Shown in pieces: positions 48,810 to 59,266 of a stretch of 64,000 bases of DNA; position 1 is the first letter of the stretch; every line of letters starts with the position of its first letter. The stretch lies in NCBI RefSeq assembly GCF_030123065.1, contig NZ_CP126093.1:1802001-1866000 (forward strand), written 5' to 3'. A model generated the notes under the pieces. That model was not told the DNA's origin. It did no database searches and worked only from the letters and a program-made list of their open reading frames with translations. The translations under genes were made by a program, and so were the position numbers. This DNA comes from Neobacillus sp. DY30 (GTDB lineage: Bacteria; Bacillota; Bacilli; Bacillales; Cytobacillaceae).

Positions 48810-49598
48810 ATGAAGCAAAGAATCATTACAGGAGTCGTAGCAGCTGCTTTATTTCTGCCTATAGTTTTTTACGGTGGACTACCTTTTGTATTATTAACGT
48901 ACTTCTTGGCAACAGTGGGTTTGTATGAATTATTAAAAATGAAAAAACTTAGTATTTTTTCTGTTCATGGACTGTTATCCCTTTTATTTCTATGGGTTAT
49001 TCTTTATCCAGAGCAGTACAGTGATATAGCCAATACTTTTTATTATACAAAAACAGAATTAGGCATAGCTTTGATTCTTTTATTATTAGGATATACGGTG
49101 TTAACAAAAAATCGCTTTACCTTTGAAGATGTCGGTTTTTCAATATTATCTGCCATTTATGTAGGTATCGGTTTTTATTTCTTTATTGAAACGCGTGATG
49201 CAGGTCTAGTTTATATTTTTTACTCTTTATTTATGATTTGGGCAACTGATTCAGGTGCATATTTTGTAGGTAAAGCTACGGGCAAAACGAAACTCTGGCC
49301 TGAAATTAGCCCGAATAAAACGGTAGAAGGTTCGCTTGGCGGTGTGGTTTGTGCCCTCATCGTTGCTGTTCTTTTTTCTTTCATGACGGATATCAACGCA
49401 AACCTTCTTTCTTTACTCGCCATAACTGCTGTCCTTTCAATCTTTGGACAAATTGGGGACCTAGTCCAATCTGCGTTTAAACGTCACTTTGGCGTTAAGG
49501 ATTCGGGAAATATACTGCCGGGACATGGCGGGATCCTTGACCGTTTTGATAGTCTTTTATTCGTTCTACCATTATTACACTTTTTCCACTTATGGTAG
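48810..49598 (+). CDS. cdsA: Phosphatidate cytidylyltransferase
   Basis: CdsA makes CDP-diacylglycerol, the branch point of phospholipid synthesis. It is a membrane protein with about seven or eight hydrophobic helices. The family signature near the C terminus is complete: SAFKRHFGVKDSGNILPGHG followed by GILDRFDS. Length is 262 residues. It lies between uppS and dxr, separated from dxr by a repeat. Confidence 0.97.
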   Translation: MKQRIITGVVAAALFLPIVFYGGLPFVLLTYFLATVGLYELLKMKKLSIFSVHGLLSLLFLWVILYPEQYSDIANTFYYTKTELGIALILLLLGYTVLTKNRFTFEDVGFSILSAIYVGIGFYFFIETRDAGLVYIFYSLFMIWATDSGAYFVGKATGKTKLWPEISPNKTVEGSLGGVVCALIVAVLFSFMTDINANLLSLLAITAVLSIFGQIGDLVQSAFKRHFGVKDSGNILPGHGGILDRFDSLLFVLPLLHFFHLW

Positions 49599-49603
49599 AT
49601 TAC

Positions 49604-49725
49604 TGTCTAGCTGTTGCGCCTAGGGGCGCGAGGCATAAGCCAATCGCTTCGGAAGGCAAAAACCACGCCTTCTGTCAGCGCTCGTCTTATGCTTGTCGTC
49701 CCTGAGCAAGGCGCATCCGCTTTTC
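49604..49725. repeat. Bacillaceae-type hairpin repeat between cdsA and dxr
   Basis: The block is GC-rich and can fold into one long imperfect hairpin: GCATAAGC with GCTTATGC-like arms (CATAAG near 49634, CTTATG near 49686), GAAGGC with GCCTTC at the tip, and TGCGCCTAGGG with CCCTGAGCAAGGCGCA at the base. It differs in sequence from the copies at 1785 and 17402. From memory, sequences starting GTCTAGCTG and ending GCATCCGCTTTTC are repeated in many Bacillaceae genomes; I could not search. Only one copy is in this window. Confidence 0.65.
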
Positions 49726-49745
49726 TATTAGGAGTTGAAACATAA

Positions 49746-50888
49746 TTGAAAAAAATTAGTATTTTGGGTGCTACTGGCTCAATTGGGACCCAAACTTTAG
49801 ATATTCTGCGTGAACACCCAACCGAATTTAAATTAGTGGCATTCTCTGTCGGAAAAAACTTAGAATTAGCTAGAAAAATGATTACTGAATTTCAACCAGA
49901 GCTTGTTTCTGTACAAGAGTACCATGATTGTAATACATTAAAATCAGAATTTCCCAAAACTAAATTTGCTTTTGGTGACGAGGGACTTGTAGAAGCGGCT
50001 GTCTATCCTTCCGCTGATATCCTTGTAAATGCAGTTATCGGAAGTGTTGGTTTAAATCCAACTTTACAAGCAATTGAAAGTGGAAAAACCATTGCGATTG
50101 CTAACAAAGAGACATTGGTAACAGCTGGTCATCTAGTCATGGAAGCTGCCAAAAAGAATGGGGTGGCACTGCTTCCAGTAGATAGTGAACATTCGGCTAT
50201 TTTTCAATGCCTGCAAGGTGAACAAGATAAGACAATAGAAAGATTGATCTTAACTGCTTCAGGCGGCAGTTTCCGTGACCGTACCCGGAATGAGCTTGAA
50301 GGTGTAACAGTAAAAGAGGCCCTAAATCATCCTAATTGGTCAATGGGAGCAAAAATAACCATAGACTCAGCGACGATGATGAATAAAGGGCTTGAAGTGA
50401 TTGAGGCACATTGGCTATATAATATGCCATATGAAAAAATTGATGTCCTTCTTCATAAAGAAAGCATTATACATTCGATGGTTGAATTCCATGACAGCAG
50501 CATTATAGCACAGCTAGGAACACCAGACATGCGGGTACCTATTCAATATGCGCTTTCTTACCCTGAACGGTTACCATTAACTTCTTCACAACGGTTAAAC
50601 TTAGCACAAATAGGTACATTGCATTTTCAAGAAATGGATGATAATCGTTTTCGCTGTATGAAATTTGCTTATGAGGCTGGAAAAAAAGGCGGAACACTTC
50701 CAACTGTATTGAATGCGGCAAATGAAGTTGCAGTAGCTGCTTTTTTAAATGAAAAGATTACTTTTCTACAAATTGAGGATTTGATTGAGAAGGCTTTATG
50801 CAAGCATGATGTAATCACAAATCCTGACTTATCCATTATTCATGAAGTGGACAAAGAAACAAGACAATATGTATCTTCACTTCTATAA
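49746..50888 (+). CDS. dxr: 1-deoxy-D-xylulose 5-phosphate reductoisomerase
   Basis: Dxr makes methylerythritol phosphate in the non-mevalonate isoprenoid pathway, which supplies UppS. The NADPH motif is [11 protein letters not shown], and metal and substrate residues lie in [11 protein letters not shown] and [17 protein letters not shown]. Length is 380 residues. The start is TTG 49746 ([11 protein letters not shown]) with AGGAG about 11 bases upstream, beyond the repeat. Confidence 0.97.
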   Translation: MKKISILGATGSIGTQTLDILREHPTEFKLVAFSVGKNLELARKMITEFQPELVSVQEYHDCNTLKSEFPKTKFAFGDEGLVEAAVYPSADILVNAVIGSVGLNPTLQAIESGKTIAIANKETLVTAGHLVMEAAKKNGVALLPVDSEHSAIFQCLQGEQDKTIERLILTASGGSFRDRTRNELEGVTVKEALNHPNWSMGAKITIDSATMMNKGLEVIEAHWLYNMPYEKIDVLLHKESIIHSMVEFHDSSIIAQLGTPDMRVPIQYALSYPERLPLTSSQRLNLAQIGTLHFQEMDDNRFRCMKFAYEAGKKGGTLPTVLNAANEVAVAAFLNEKITFLQIEDLIEKALCKHDVITNPDLSIIHEVDKETRQYVSSLL

Positions 50889-50911
50889 AGGCTGTTATCG
50901 TAAAGATAGTT

Positions 50912-51033
50912 GTTAAAATCTTAAAGCCGATTTTAACGTGGAAATAGCTATTTTGCGCTTTTGAATTTATTTTGCAGGCTCTTTTCTTAATAAATTTTGT
51001 TCTAAGAAGAAACATAGTTTAAGAAAAGAGCCT
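50912..51033 (+). promoter_or_regulatory. Two perfect inverted repeats between dxr and rseP
   Basis: GTTAAAATC (50912-50920) pairs with GATTTTAAC (50929-50937). Further on, AGGCTCTTTTCTTAA (50976-50990) pairs with TTAAGAAAAGAGCCT (51019-51033) over 15 bases with a 28-base loop. Neither is followed by a T run, so they are not ordinary terminators. The second ends 8 bases before the rseP ribosome site and may act on its mRNA. Confidence 0.55.
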
Positions 51034-51057
51034 CTATAAAAAAGGTGGTTTTTTAGT

Positions 51058-52317
51058 TTGAGTACAGTTATTGCCTTTATTGTTATCTTTGGAGCTCTAG
51101 TCTTCTTCCATGAATTAGGCCATTTAATTTTTGCAAAAAGGGCAGGGATTTTATGCCGCGAATTTGCAATTGGATTTGGTCCTAAAGTTTTCTCTGCTAA
51201 AAAAGGAGAAACAACGTATACCATTAGGTTACTGCCAATAGGTGGTTTTGTCCGCATGGCAGGTGAAGATCCTGAAATTGTCGAAATAAAACCAGGTTAC
51301 AGAATTGGGCTTTTATTTGACAAAGATAATACGGTTAATAAAATCATATTGAACAATAAAGAAAAGTATCCTGATTGCCGGATTGTTGAAGTAGAATATG
51401 CAGATATTGAACACAAGCTAGTTATCAAGGGCTATCCGGAGGATGAAGAAGAAAGCTTGCAAACCTTCCATGTAAGCCCGACTGCTGTTACGGTTGAAAA
51501 TGGGATAGAAACTCAATTAGCTCCATATGATCGTCAGTTTGCCTCCAAAACCCTGCCACAGAGAACAATGGCCATTTTTGCAGGACCGATGATGAATTTT
51601 GTCCTAGCTTTCTTTTTGTTCATTATAATTGCGTTTTTACAAGGTGTTCCAACAAACGAACCAAAACTAGGAGAAATTACGCCCGATGGAGCAGCCAATG
51701 CTGCAGGTCTTCTGCAAGGAGACATTGTCAACAGTATTAACGGAGCGGAAATTTCAAGCTGGTCTGACGTGGTTGAAATTATCAGGGAGAATCCTAATGA
51801 GGAACTTGATTTTTTAATTACACGTGATGGGGAAGAACAAGAGATCACTGTTACGCCAAAAGAACAAAGTGTTGAGGGTGAAAAAATTGGTCTAATAGGA
51901 GTTTATAGTCCGATTGAGAAATCGCCATTAAAATCAATTACTGCTGGTTTTACTGAGACCTACTTTTGGACAAAGCAAATTTTTGTGATGCTTGGCCAGT
52001 TAGTAACCGGTCAATTTTCTATTGATATGCTCTCAGGTCCGGTTGGTATATATGCCTCAACGGATACAGTTGTCCAATCGGGTATTTACTATGTCATGAA
52101 GTGGGCGGCTATTTTGAGCATTAACCTGGGGATCATGAACCTCCTGCCTATTCCTGCACTTGACGGCGGAAGACTAATGTTCTTTGCTGTAGAAGCAGTA
52201 AGAGGAAAACCGATTGATCGTCACAAGGAAGGTATGGTCCACTTTATTGGGTTCGCATTGCTAATGCTCCTCATGCTAGTTGTTACCTGGAATGATATCC
52301 AAAGGTTTTTCCTATAA
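51058..52317 (+). CDS. rseP: Site-2 intramembrane metalloprotease RseP/RasP
   Basis: This zinc protease cuts membrane segments of anti-sigma factors (RsiW in B. subtilis) and remnants of signal peptides. The zinc motif HELGH is at residues 18-22 in the first membrane helix, a PDZ domain lies at about 200-290 (GDIVNSINGAEISSW), and the second metal motif is NLLPIPALDGGRL near residue 369. There are four membrane segments. The TTG start at 51058 follows AAGGTGG. Length is 419 residues. In B. subtilis proS comes next; here polC does. Confidence 0.96.
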   Translation: MSTVIAFIVIFGALVFFHELGHLIFAKRAGILCREFAIGFGPKVFSAKKGETTYTIRLLPIGGFVRMAGEDPEIVEIKPGYRIGLLFDKDNTVNKIILNNKEKYPDCRIVEVEYADIEHKLVIKGYPEDEEESLQTFHVSPTAVTVENGIETQLAPYDRQFASKTLPQRTMAIFAGPMMNFVLAFFLFIIIAFLQGVPTNEPKLGEITPDGAANAAGLLQGDIVNSINGAEISSWSDVVEIIRENPNEELDFLITRDGEEQEITVTPKEQSVEGEKIGLIGVYSPIEKSPLKSITAGFTETYFWTKQIFVMLGQLVTGQFSIDMLSGPVGIYASTDTVVQSGIYYVMKWAAILSINLGIMNLLPIPALDGGRLMFFAVEAVRGKPIDRHKEGMVHFIGFALLMLLMLVVTWNDIQRFFL

Positions 52318-52327
52318 GATTTTAGAT

Positions 52328-52353
52328 AAAGGTTCCTTAGTGGACCTTTTTTT
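52328..52353 (+). terminator. Intrinsic terminator after rseP
   Basis: AAAGGTTCC pairs with GGACCTTT with one bulged T, then a T run. The rest of the gap to polC is AT-rich. Confidence 0.8.
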
Positions 52354-52470
52354 ATTTACTGATTTGGTTTTATTTTTCTGTCGAAATAAGCCGAATGATA
52401 AGGTATCATATGATATAATTATTTTTTGATAAAAGATAAAATAGAAAACTTTATATAGATGGGAGAGGGA

Positions 52471-55400
52471 ATGATGAGCGAACATGCCTCTGGCAATAAA
52501 GAGCGATTCTTACTCTTGCTCCAGCAACTAGAATTAATCGAAGACGCTGTGGTAGCACAATTTCAAAATGCACAAATAGAGAGATTTATAGTTGAAAAAA
52601 AGGCAAGAAAATGGCATTTTCAATTTTTATTAGAAAAAATTCTTCCTTATAGTCTGTATCTTCGTTTTACTACTCAACTGGAAAGAAAATTCTCAAATAT
52701 AGCCAATATTACCTATGATTTAAAAGTAGAAGATCAAAGCTTTCAACCTGAATTACTTCTAGAGTATTGGAATCATAGTATTCAACAAATCGATGGTATT
52801 TCTCCGCCACTGCTAAAATTATTGAATCAACAAATACCGGCTGTTAGTGGTAATAAGCTAACGATCTCCGTACGCAATGAGATGGAAGGGATGACGTTAA
52901 AAAAGAAATATGGGTCAATGATTACCAGCCTCTATCAATCGTTTGGATTTCCAACTTTAACGATTGAAACGGACATCAAGAGTACTGAAAAAAATGATGA
53001 ATATCAACAATTCTTATTAGCAAAACAGAAAGAAGATCAAGAACGCGGACTCATGGCTTTAGCTGATTTACAAAAGAAAGAAGCGGAGAAGGATGCAGGA
53101 GGCGCGGTTACTGAGGGTCCTCTATCTATCGGTCTTACCATAAAAGATGATTCAGACCTGCGCAACATGATAGATATAGTTGATGAGGAAAGAAGAGTCA
53201 CCGTCGAAGGGTTTATTTTTGACGCGGAGACCAGAGAATTGAGAAGCGGCCGTACTCTATTAACCTTTAAAATTACTGATTACACAAGCTCTCTTATGGT
53301 TAAAATGTTTTCGCGGGATAAAGAAGACGCGGCCCTTTACAAATTGGTCAAAAAAGGTATGTGGGTTAGAGTACGAGGCAGCATTCAAAATGACACCTTT
53401 GTACGTGATTTAGTCATGATTGGAAACGATATAAACGAAATTAAACCAGAGGGGCGTAAAGATACAGCTCCGGAGGACCAAAAACGTGTTGAGCTTCATC
53501 TTCATACCCCTATGAGTTCAATGGATGCAGTCACTCCTGTAGGGATGCTTATTGCTCAAGCTAAGAAGTGGGGACATAAGGCAATTGCGGTTACAGATCA
53601 TGCTGTTGCCCAATCCTTCCCTGAGGCATATGGTGCAGGAAAGAAAAACGATATTAAAATTCTATACGGTGTAGAAGTAAATCTTGTGGATGATGGTGTG
53701 CCAATTGCCTATAATGACGCCCATCGTTTATTAGCAGAAGATACATTTATTGTTTTTGACGTTGAGACGACAGGTCTCTCCGCAGTGTACGATACAATTA
53801 TTGAATTAGCTGCAGTTAAAATTAGGAACGGCGAAATTATTGACCGATTTGAATCATTCGCGAATCCGCATCATCGATTATCAGCAACCACTATTAACTT
53901 AACGGGAATTACTGATGATATGGTACAAAATGCTCCTGAAGTTGCAGAAGTAATACAAAGATTTCATGAGTGGGTAGGAGACGGAGTCCTTGTCGCTCAT
54001 AATGCCTCTTTTGATATGGGGTTCCTTAATGTTGGGTATAAAAATATAGGCCTTGAAAAGGCAAAAAATCCCGTTATAGATACCCTAGAGCTAGGTAGAT
54101 TCCTGTATCCTGAAATGAAAAATCATCGTTTAAATACATTAGCCAAGAAATTTGATATCGAGTTAACGCAGCACCATAGAGCGATTTATGACGCTGAAGC
54201 AACTGGTTATTTACTTTTAAAAATGCTGAAGGATGCGACAGAAAAAGGAATTGAGTACCATGACCAATTTAACGATAACATGGGAAAGGGAAATGCCTAT
54301 CAACGGGCACGACCTTATCATTGTACGTTACTCGCGCAAACGGAAGTTGGGTTAAAGAACTTATTTAAACTTGTATCGATTTCACATATTGAATACTTTT
54401 ATAGAGTTCCGAGACTGCCACGGTCCGTTCTCCAAAAATACAGAGAAGGAATTCTTGTTGGTTCCGGCTGTAATAAAGGTGAAGTTTTTGAAGGAATGAT
54501 GCAAAAATCTCCTGATGAAGTAGAAGCGGCTGCACAATTCTATGACTACCTTGAGGTTATGCCGAAGGAAGTAAATGCTCCATTAATTGAAATGGAACTA
54601 GTTCGTGATGAAAAGGCACTTGAAGATATCATTGGAAATATTGTAAAGCTTGGTGATAAATTAGGCATTCCCGTCGTCGCAACGGGTAATGTTCATTATT
54701 TAAATGAGAACGATAAGATTTATCGAAAAATATTAGTTAATTCGCAAGGTGGAGCAAACCCGCTAAATCGTCACAAATTGCCAGATGTCCATTTTAGGAC
54801 AACAAATGAAATGCTTGCTGCTTTCTCATTCTTAGGAGGAGAAAAAGCAAAAGAAATTGTTATTACTAATACAAACAAAATAGCTGATATGATTGATGTC
54901 ATTAAGCCGATTAAAGACGACCTATTTACGCCTAGAATTGAAGGCGCAGATGAAGAAATGCGGGAAATGAGTTATTCAATGGCAAGGAAGATTTACGGAG
55001 ACCCACTTCCAGAAATCGTTGAGGCCCGCCTTGAAAAAGAATTGAAGAGTATCATCGGCCACGGTTTCGCCGTTATTTACTTGATTTCACATAAACTAGT
55101 AAAAAAATCCTTAGATGATGGATATCTTGTTGGGTCACGTGGATCGGTAGGTTCATCTTTTGTAGCAACGATGACGGAAATTACCGAAGTAAATCCATTG
55201 CCGCCTCATTACGTCTGTCCAACATGTAAGCATTCAGAATTCTTCAATGATGGTTCTGTTGGTTCAGGCTTTGATTTACCGGATAAGGACTGCCCACAAT
55301 GTGGCGATAAATACAGAAAAGACGGACATGACATTCCCTTTGAAACCTTCCTAGGCTTCAAAGGGGACAAGGTTCCCGACATCGACTTGAACTTCTCGGG

Positions 55401-56796
55401 CGAGTATCAGCCTCGTGCTCATAACTATACGAAGGTTCTTTTTGGAGAGGACAATGTATATCGTGCGGGTACGATTGGAACAGTCGCAGATAAAACAGCT
55501 TTCGGTTATGTGAAGGCGTACCAGCAGGACAATAATTTAACATTACGCGGAGCAGAAGTAGAACGACTTGCTTCAGGCTGTACAGGTGTAAAAAGAACAA
55601 CAGGTCAGCACCCTGGGGGGATCATTGTTATCCCTGATTACATGGATGTATATGACTTTACACCGATTCAGTTTCCTGCAGATGATCGAAACTCTGAATG
55701 GAAAACGACTCATTTTGATTTCCATTCCATACACGATAACGTATTAAAGCTTGATATACTTGGGCACGACGATCCAACCGTAATCAGAATGCTGCAAGAC
55801 CTTAGTGGAATGGATCCAAAAACGATTCCAACAGACGATCCAGAAGTAATGAAAATTTTTAGTGGGACCGAATCATTAGGTGTAACCGAACAGCAAATTA
55901 TGTGTAAAACAGGTACCCTTGGGATTCCTGAATTTGGTACACGATTTGTCCGTCAAATGTTAGAAGATACAAAACCTACGACTTTTTCTGAACTTGTCCA
56001 AATTTCCGGTCTGTCACATGGAACAGATGTATGGCTGGGTAATGCACAAGAATTAATTCATAACAACATCTGTAATCTTAGTGAAGTTATTGGCTGTCGT
56101 GATGATATCATGGTCTACCTTATTTACCAGGGACTAGAACCATCGTTCGCTTTTAAAATTATGGAGTCGGTTCGTAAAGGGAAAGGACTTTCAGAAGAAA
56201 TGGAAGCGGAAATGCGTCGTAATGAAGTACCGGAATGGTATATTGATTCTTGTAAAAAGATTAAATATATGTTCCCAAAGGCTCACGCCGCTGCCTATGT
56301 ATTGATGGCAGTTAGAATTGCTTATTTTAAGGTTCATTTGCCGCTTTTATATTACGCTGCCTATTTTACCGTTCGTGCAGAAGATTTTGATTTAGAAGTA
56401 ATGACAAGAGGTTCTGAATCCATTCGGGCAAAAATTGAGGAAATCAATGCAAAAGGACTTGAAGCATCAAATAAGGAAAAAAACCTATTAACCGTTCTTG
56501 AGCTGGCCCTTGAAATGGTCGAAAGGGGCTTTTCTTTCCAAAACTATGATTTATATAAATCCGATGCGTCTGAGTTTATCATTGAAGGAAATTCTTTAAT
56601 CCCTCCATTTAATTCAATACCAGGGCTCGGAACAAATGCCGCTTATAACATTGTAAAGGCGAGAAAAGATGGAGAATTTCTTTCTAAAGAGGATTTACAG
56701 CAACGTGGTAAAGTGTCAAAAACTATTCTAGAATATTTAGATAAACAAGGCTGCTTAGGTTCATTACCGGATCAAAATCAGCTTTCCCTATTCTAA
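52471..56796 (+). CDS. polC: DNA polymerase III alpha subunit, Gram-positive type PolC
   Basis: PolC is the replicative polymerase of low-GC Gram-positives, with built-in proofreading. In order: N-terminal domain, OB-fold (about 225-330), PHP domain ([17 protein letters not shown]), a DEDDh exonuclease inserted in it ([24 protein letters not shown]), then the C-family polymerase core with a zinc motif CPTC...CPQC and [12 protein letters not shown], and the clamp-binding tail QLSLF. From ATG 52471 it has 1441 residues; the next ATG (52474) is equally possible, and an ATG at 52459 lies before the GGGAGAGGG ribosome site. Confidence 0.98.
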   Translation: MMSEHASGNKERFLLLLQQLELIEDAVVAQFQNAQIERFIVEKKARKWHFQFLLEKILPYSLYLRFTTQLERKFSNIANITYDLKVEDQSFQPELLLEYWNHSIQQIDGISPPLLKLLNQQIPAVSGNKLTISVRNEMEGMTLKKKYGSMITSLYQSFGFPTLTIETDIKSTEKNDEYQQFLLAKQKEDQERGLMALADLQKKEAEKDAGGAVTEGPLSIGLTIKDDSDLRNMIDIVDEERRVTVEGFIFDAETRELRSGRTLLTFKITDYTSSLMVKMFSRDKEDAALYKLVKKGMWVRVRGSIQNDTFVRDLVMIGNDINEIKPEGRKDTAPEDQKRVELHLHTPMSSMDAVTPVGMLIAQAKKWGHKAIAVTDHAVAQSFPEAYGAGKKNDIKILYGVEVNLVDDGVPIAYNDAHRLLAEDTFIVFDVETTGLSAVYDTIIELAAVKIRNGEIIDRFESFANPHHRLSATTINLTGITDDMVQNAPEVAEVIQRFHEWVGDGVLVAHNASFDMGFLNVGYKNIGLEKAKNPVIDTLELGRFLYPEMKNHRLNTLAKKFDIELTQHHRAIYDAEATGYLLLKMLKDATEKGIEYHDQFNDNMGKGNAYQRARPYHCTLLAQTEVGLKNLFKLVSISHIEYFYRVPRLPRSVLQKYREGILVGSGCNKGEVFEGMMQKSPDEVEAAAQFYDYLEVMPKEVNAPLIEMELVRDEKALEDIIGNIVKLGDKLGIPVVATGNVHYLNENDKIYRKILVNSQGGANPLNRHKLPDVHFRTTNEMLAAFSFLGGEKAKEIVITNTNKIADMIDVIKPIKDDLFTPRIEGADEEMREMSYSMARKIYGDPLPEIVEARLEKELKSIIGHGFAVIYLISHKLVKKSLDDGYLVGSRGSVGSSFVATMTEITEVNPLPPHYVCPTCKHSEFFNDGSVGSGFDLPDKDCPQCGDKYRKDGHDIPFETFLGFKGDKVPDIDLNFSGEYQPRAHNYTKVLFGEDNVYRAGTIGTVADKTAFGYVKAYQQDNNLTLRGAEVERLASGCTGVKRTTGQHPGGIIVIPDYMDVYDFTPIQFPADDRNSEWKTTHFDFHSIHDNVLKLDILGHDDPTVIRMLQDLSGMDPKTIPTDDPEVMKIFSGTESLGVTEQQIMCKTGTLGIPEFGTRFVRQMLEDTKPTTFSELVQISGLSHGTDVWLGNAQELIHNNICNLSEVIGCRDDIMVYLIYQGLEPSFAFKIMESVRKGKGLSEEMEAEMRRNEVPEWYIDSCKKIKYMFPKAHAAAYVLMAVRIAYFKVHLPLLYYAAYFTVRAEDFDLEVMTRGSESIRAKIEEINAKGLEASNKEKNLLTVLELALEMVERGFSFQNYDLYKSDASEFIIEGNSLIPPFNSIPGLGTNAAYNIVKARKDGEFLSKEDLQQRGKVSKTILEYLDKQGCLGSLPDQNQLSLF

Positions 56797-56890
56797 ATAG
56801 TAAAAAGCTTGATATAATGCGTTTCGGTTTGCATATAAAATTTGGTTATGGTATAGTTTTATTGGAAATACTAAGAAATACTCTCGTGTT

Positions 56891-56921
56891 AAAGAGTGGG
56901 GAAACCCGCTCTTTCGTTTTT
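56891..56921 (+). terminator. Intrinsic terminator after polC
   Basis: AAAGAGTGGG pairs with CCCGCTCTTT (one T-G pair) across a GAAA tetraloop, then CGTTTTT. A TATAAT at 56971-56976 with TTGATA 19 bases before it is a possible rimP-operon promoter. Confidence 0.87.
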
Positions 56922-57008
56922 GTATTGGATAATTTTACAGAGTTATTGATAAAACTTTCCGTGAAATACGTATAATATGGGTGAAAATGTCGGTAAAGGA
57001 GGTTAAAC

Positions 57009-57479
57009 ATGAGCAAAGTAACGGAAGTAGTAGAAGAGCTAACGCAGCCAATTTTGCAAGAATTAGAATTAGAATTGGTGGAAATTGAGTTTGTCAAAGA
57101 AGGTAAAAACTGGTTTCTTCGCGTATATATTGATAAAGAAAACGGTGTTGATATTGAGGACTGTGGTATTGTCAGTGAACGGCTTAGTGAAAAACTCGAT
57201 GAGCTTGACCCGATAACCCAAAATTATTTTCTTGAGGTTTCCTCTCCTGGTGCAGAAAGACCGCTGAAAAAGGCGAAGGACTTTGAAAAAGCAATCGGTA
57301 AGAATGTGTTCATTAAAACATACGAGCCCATTGACGGTGAAAAAGGATTTGAAGGAAAGTTACTTGATTATGATGGGCAGACAGTAAAAGTCGAAATCAA
57401 AATCAAAACCCGTAAAAAAGTCATCGAGATTCCTTTTGAAAAAGTGGCTAGTGCAAGGCTAGCAGTTATTTTTTCATAA
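57009..57479 (+). CDS. rimP: Ribosome maturation factor RimP
   Basis: RimP binds early 30S intermediates. The 156-residue protein has an alpha/beta N-terminal domain ([20 protein letters not shown]) with the [10 protein letters not shown] and [11 protein letters not shown] motifs and a C-terminal SH3-like barrel. It heads rimP-nusA-ylxR-ylxQ-infB-ylxP-rbfA-truB-ribF. AAAGGAGG precedes ATG 57009. Confidence 0.97.
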   Translation: MSKVTEVVEELTQPILQELELELVEIEFVKEGKNWFLRVYIDKENGVDIEDCGIVSERLSEKLDELDPITQNYFLEVSSPGAERPLKKAKDFEKAIGKNVFIKTYEPIDGEKGFEGKLLDYDGQTVKVEIKIKTRKKVIEIPFEKVASARLAVIFS

Positions 57480-57520
57480 TAAAAGATAAACATATATGAA
57501 AGATAGGGGGATATGATCAA

Positions 57521-58645
57521 ATGAGCAGCGAATTATTAGATGCTCTTACAATACTAGAAAGAGAAAAGGGCATTTCTAGAGATGTATTAATCGATGCGAT
57601 TGAAGCCGCACTTATCTCGGCATATCGACGTAATTTCAATCAAGCCCAAAATGTTCGAATTGACTTGAATCTGGGAACAGGCTCCATGCGTGTGTTTGCC
57701 AGAAAAGAAGTAGTAGATGAAGTGTTTGACCCTCGTCTTGAAATATCATTAGCTGATGCCAGAAACATTAACCCGAATTATGCTGTTGAAGATGTAGTGG
57801 AAATGGAAGTAACACCTAAGGACTTCGGCAGAATTGCAGCTCAAACAGCAAAACAAGTTGTTACCCAAAGAGTTAGAGAAGCTGAAAGAGGCATTATTTA
57901 TTCCGAATTTATCGATCGTGAAGAAGATATTATGACCGGAATCGTTCAAAGACTTGATTCAAAGTTTATTTATGTGAGTCTTGGAAAAATCGAAGCTCTT
58001 CTTCCTGTAAATGAACAAATGCCAAATGAGCGTTATAAACCTCATGATCGTATAAAAGTTTTTATTACGAAGGTTGAGAAGACAACGAAAGGTCCTCAAA
58101 TTTTCGTATCTCGTACCCATCCTGGATTATTGAAAAGATTGTTTGAGATTGAAGTTCCAGAAATATATGATGGCACCGTTGAGATTAAATCTGTTGCTCG
58201 TGAAGCAGGCGACCGCTCAAAAATTTCAGTTCATTCGGATAACAATGAGGTTGACCCAGTTGGATCTTGCGTAGGTCCAAAAGGTACCAGAGTTCAAGCC
58301 GTTGTGAATGAATTAAAAGGTGAAAAAATTGATATTGTTAAATGGTCCGACGATCCTGTCATCTTTGTTGCTAATTCTTTAAGCCCGTCAAAGGTATTAG
58401 ATGTTATGGTGAATGAACCTGAAAAAGCAACCACTGTGGTTGTACCAGATTATCAACTTTCACTGGCGATTGGAAAGCGTGGACAAAATGCCCGATTGGC
58501 TGCAAAGTTAACAGGTTGGAAAATAGATATTAAATCAGAAACAGAAGCACGTGAACTAGGAATCTATCCACGGGAAGAAATGATTCGACTTTTTGACGAT
58601 CAAGTGGATGTTGACTTTAATGATGAAGAAGAAGAAAAGGAATAA
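57521..58645 (+). CDS. nusA: Transcription termination/antitermination factor NusA
   Basis: NusA binds RNA polymerase and RNA to control pausing and termination. The N-terminal polymerase-binding domain (1-125) is followed by an S1 domain (about 135-200) and two KH domains (about 205-345, with [14 protein letters not shown] and [18 protein letters not shown]). The acidic tail [16 protein letters not shown] ends it; as in other Firmicutes, the E. coli acidic repeats are absent. Length is 374 residues. Confidence 0.98.
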   Translation: MSSELLDALTILEREKGISRDVLIDAIEAALISAYRRNFNQAQNVRIDLNLGTGSMRVFARKEVVDEVFDPRLEISLADARNINPNYAVEDVVEMEVTPKDFGRIAAQTAKQVVTQRVREAERGIIYSEFIDREEDIMTGIVQRLDSKFIYVSLGKIEALLPVNEQMPNERYKPHDRIKVFITKVEKTTKGPQIFVSRTHPGLLKRLFEIEVPEIYDGTVEIKSVAREAGDRSKISVHSDNNEVDPVGSCVGPKGTRVQAVVNELKGEKIDIVKWSDDPVIFVANSLSPSKVLDVMVNEPEKATTVVVPDYQLSLAIGKRGQNARLAAKLTGWKIDIKSETEARELGIYPREEMIRLFDDQVDVDFNDEEEEKE

Positions 58646-58663
58646 GAAGTGAGGTGAATGATC

Positions 58664-58948
58664 GTGAACAATCGTAAAAAAGTTCCTATGCGGAAGTGTG
58701 TCGCAACCGGTGAAATGAAGCCGAAAAAAGAACTCGTTCGCATCGTTCGCTCAAAAGAAGGGGAAGTATCTATCGACTTAACAGGAAAAAAGTCAGGTCG
58801 AGGTGCATACCTTTCAAAGGACAAGGAAGCGGTCCTACTAGCCAAGAAAAAAAATATCCTATCTAATCATTTAGAAGTTTCAATCAGTGAAACCTTATAC
58901 GAGGAACTTTTAGAATTGATAGAAAAGGATAACAGGCAATCCATATGA
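58664..58948 (+). CDS. ylxR: YlxR/RnpM RNA-binding protein
   Basis: This small DUF448 protein has [20 protein letters not shown] and a GRGAYLSKD motif typical of the family. In B. subtilis it is reported to bind RNase P RNA (RnpM). I start at GTG 58664, 6 bases after GAGGTGA at 58651-58657; the ATG at 58658 has no spacer. The length is 94 residues. Its stop overlaps the next start as ATGA. Confidence 0.92.
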   Translation: MNNRKKVPMRKCVATGEMKPKKELVRIVRSKEGEVSIDLTGKKSGRGAYLSKDKEAVLLAKKKNILSNHLEVSISETLYEELLELIEKDNRQSI

Positions 58949-59247
58949 GAGCAAATCAATGGATGTCGTTACTTGGTTTAGCCAATCGAGCACGGAAAAT
59001 CATATCGGGTGAGGAGCTTTCTGTGAAGGAGATACGTAGCGGAAAAGCAAAACTCGTACTTTTATCGGCAGATGCATCTGCAAATACGACAAAGAAAATT
59101 ACAGATAAATGTAAGTCATACGAAGTTCCATATAAACTAGTGGAAGATCGCCACCTTCTAGGCCAAGCGATTGGGAAAGAAGCCCGCGTTGTTGTAGCTG
59201 TACTGGATGATGGATTTGCAAAGAAATTGATTTCGTTGCTCGATTAA
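58945..59247 (+). CDS. ylxQ: L7Ae-family K-turn RNA-binding protein YlxQ
   Basis: This 100-residue protein has the L7Ae/L30e fold, with [15 protein letters not shown] and [17 protein letters not shown], and resembles YbxF. B. subtilis homologues bind kink-turn RNA; the cellular role is unclear. It overlaps ylxR by four bases and is 19 bases from infB. Confidence 0.93.
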   Translation: MRANQWMSLLGLANRARKIISGEELSVKEIRSGKAKLVLLSADASANTTKKITDKCKSYEVPYKLVEDRHLLGQAIGKEARVVVAVLDDGFAKKLISLLD

Positions 59248-59266
59248 TTTTAGCGGGGGTGAAAAT

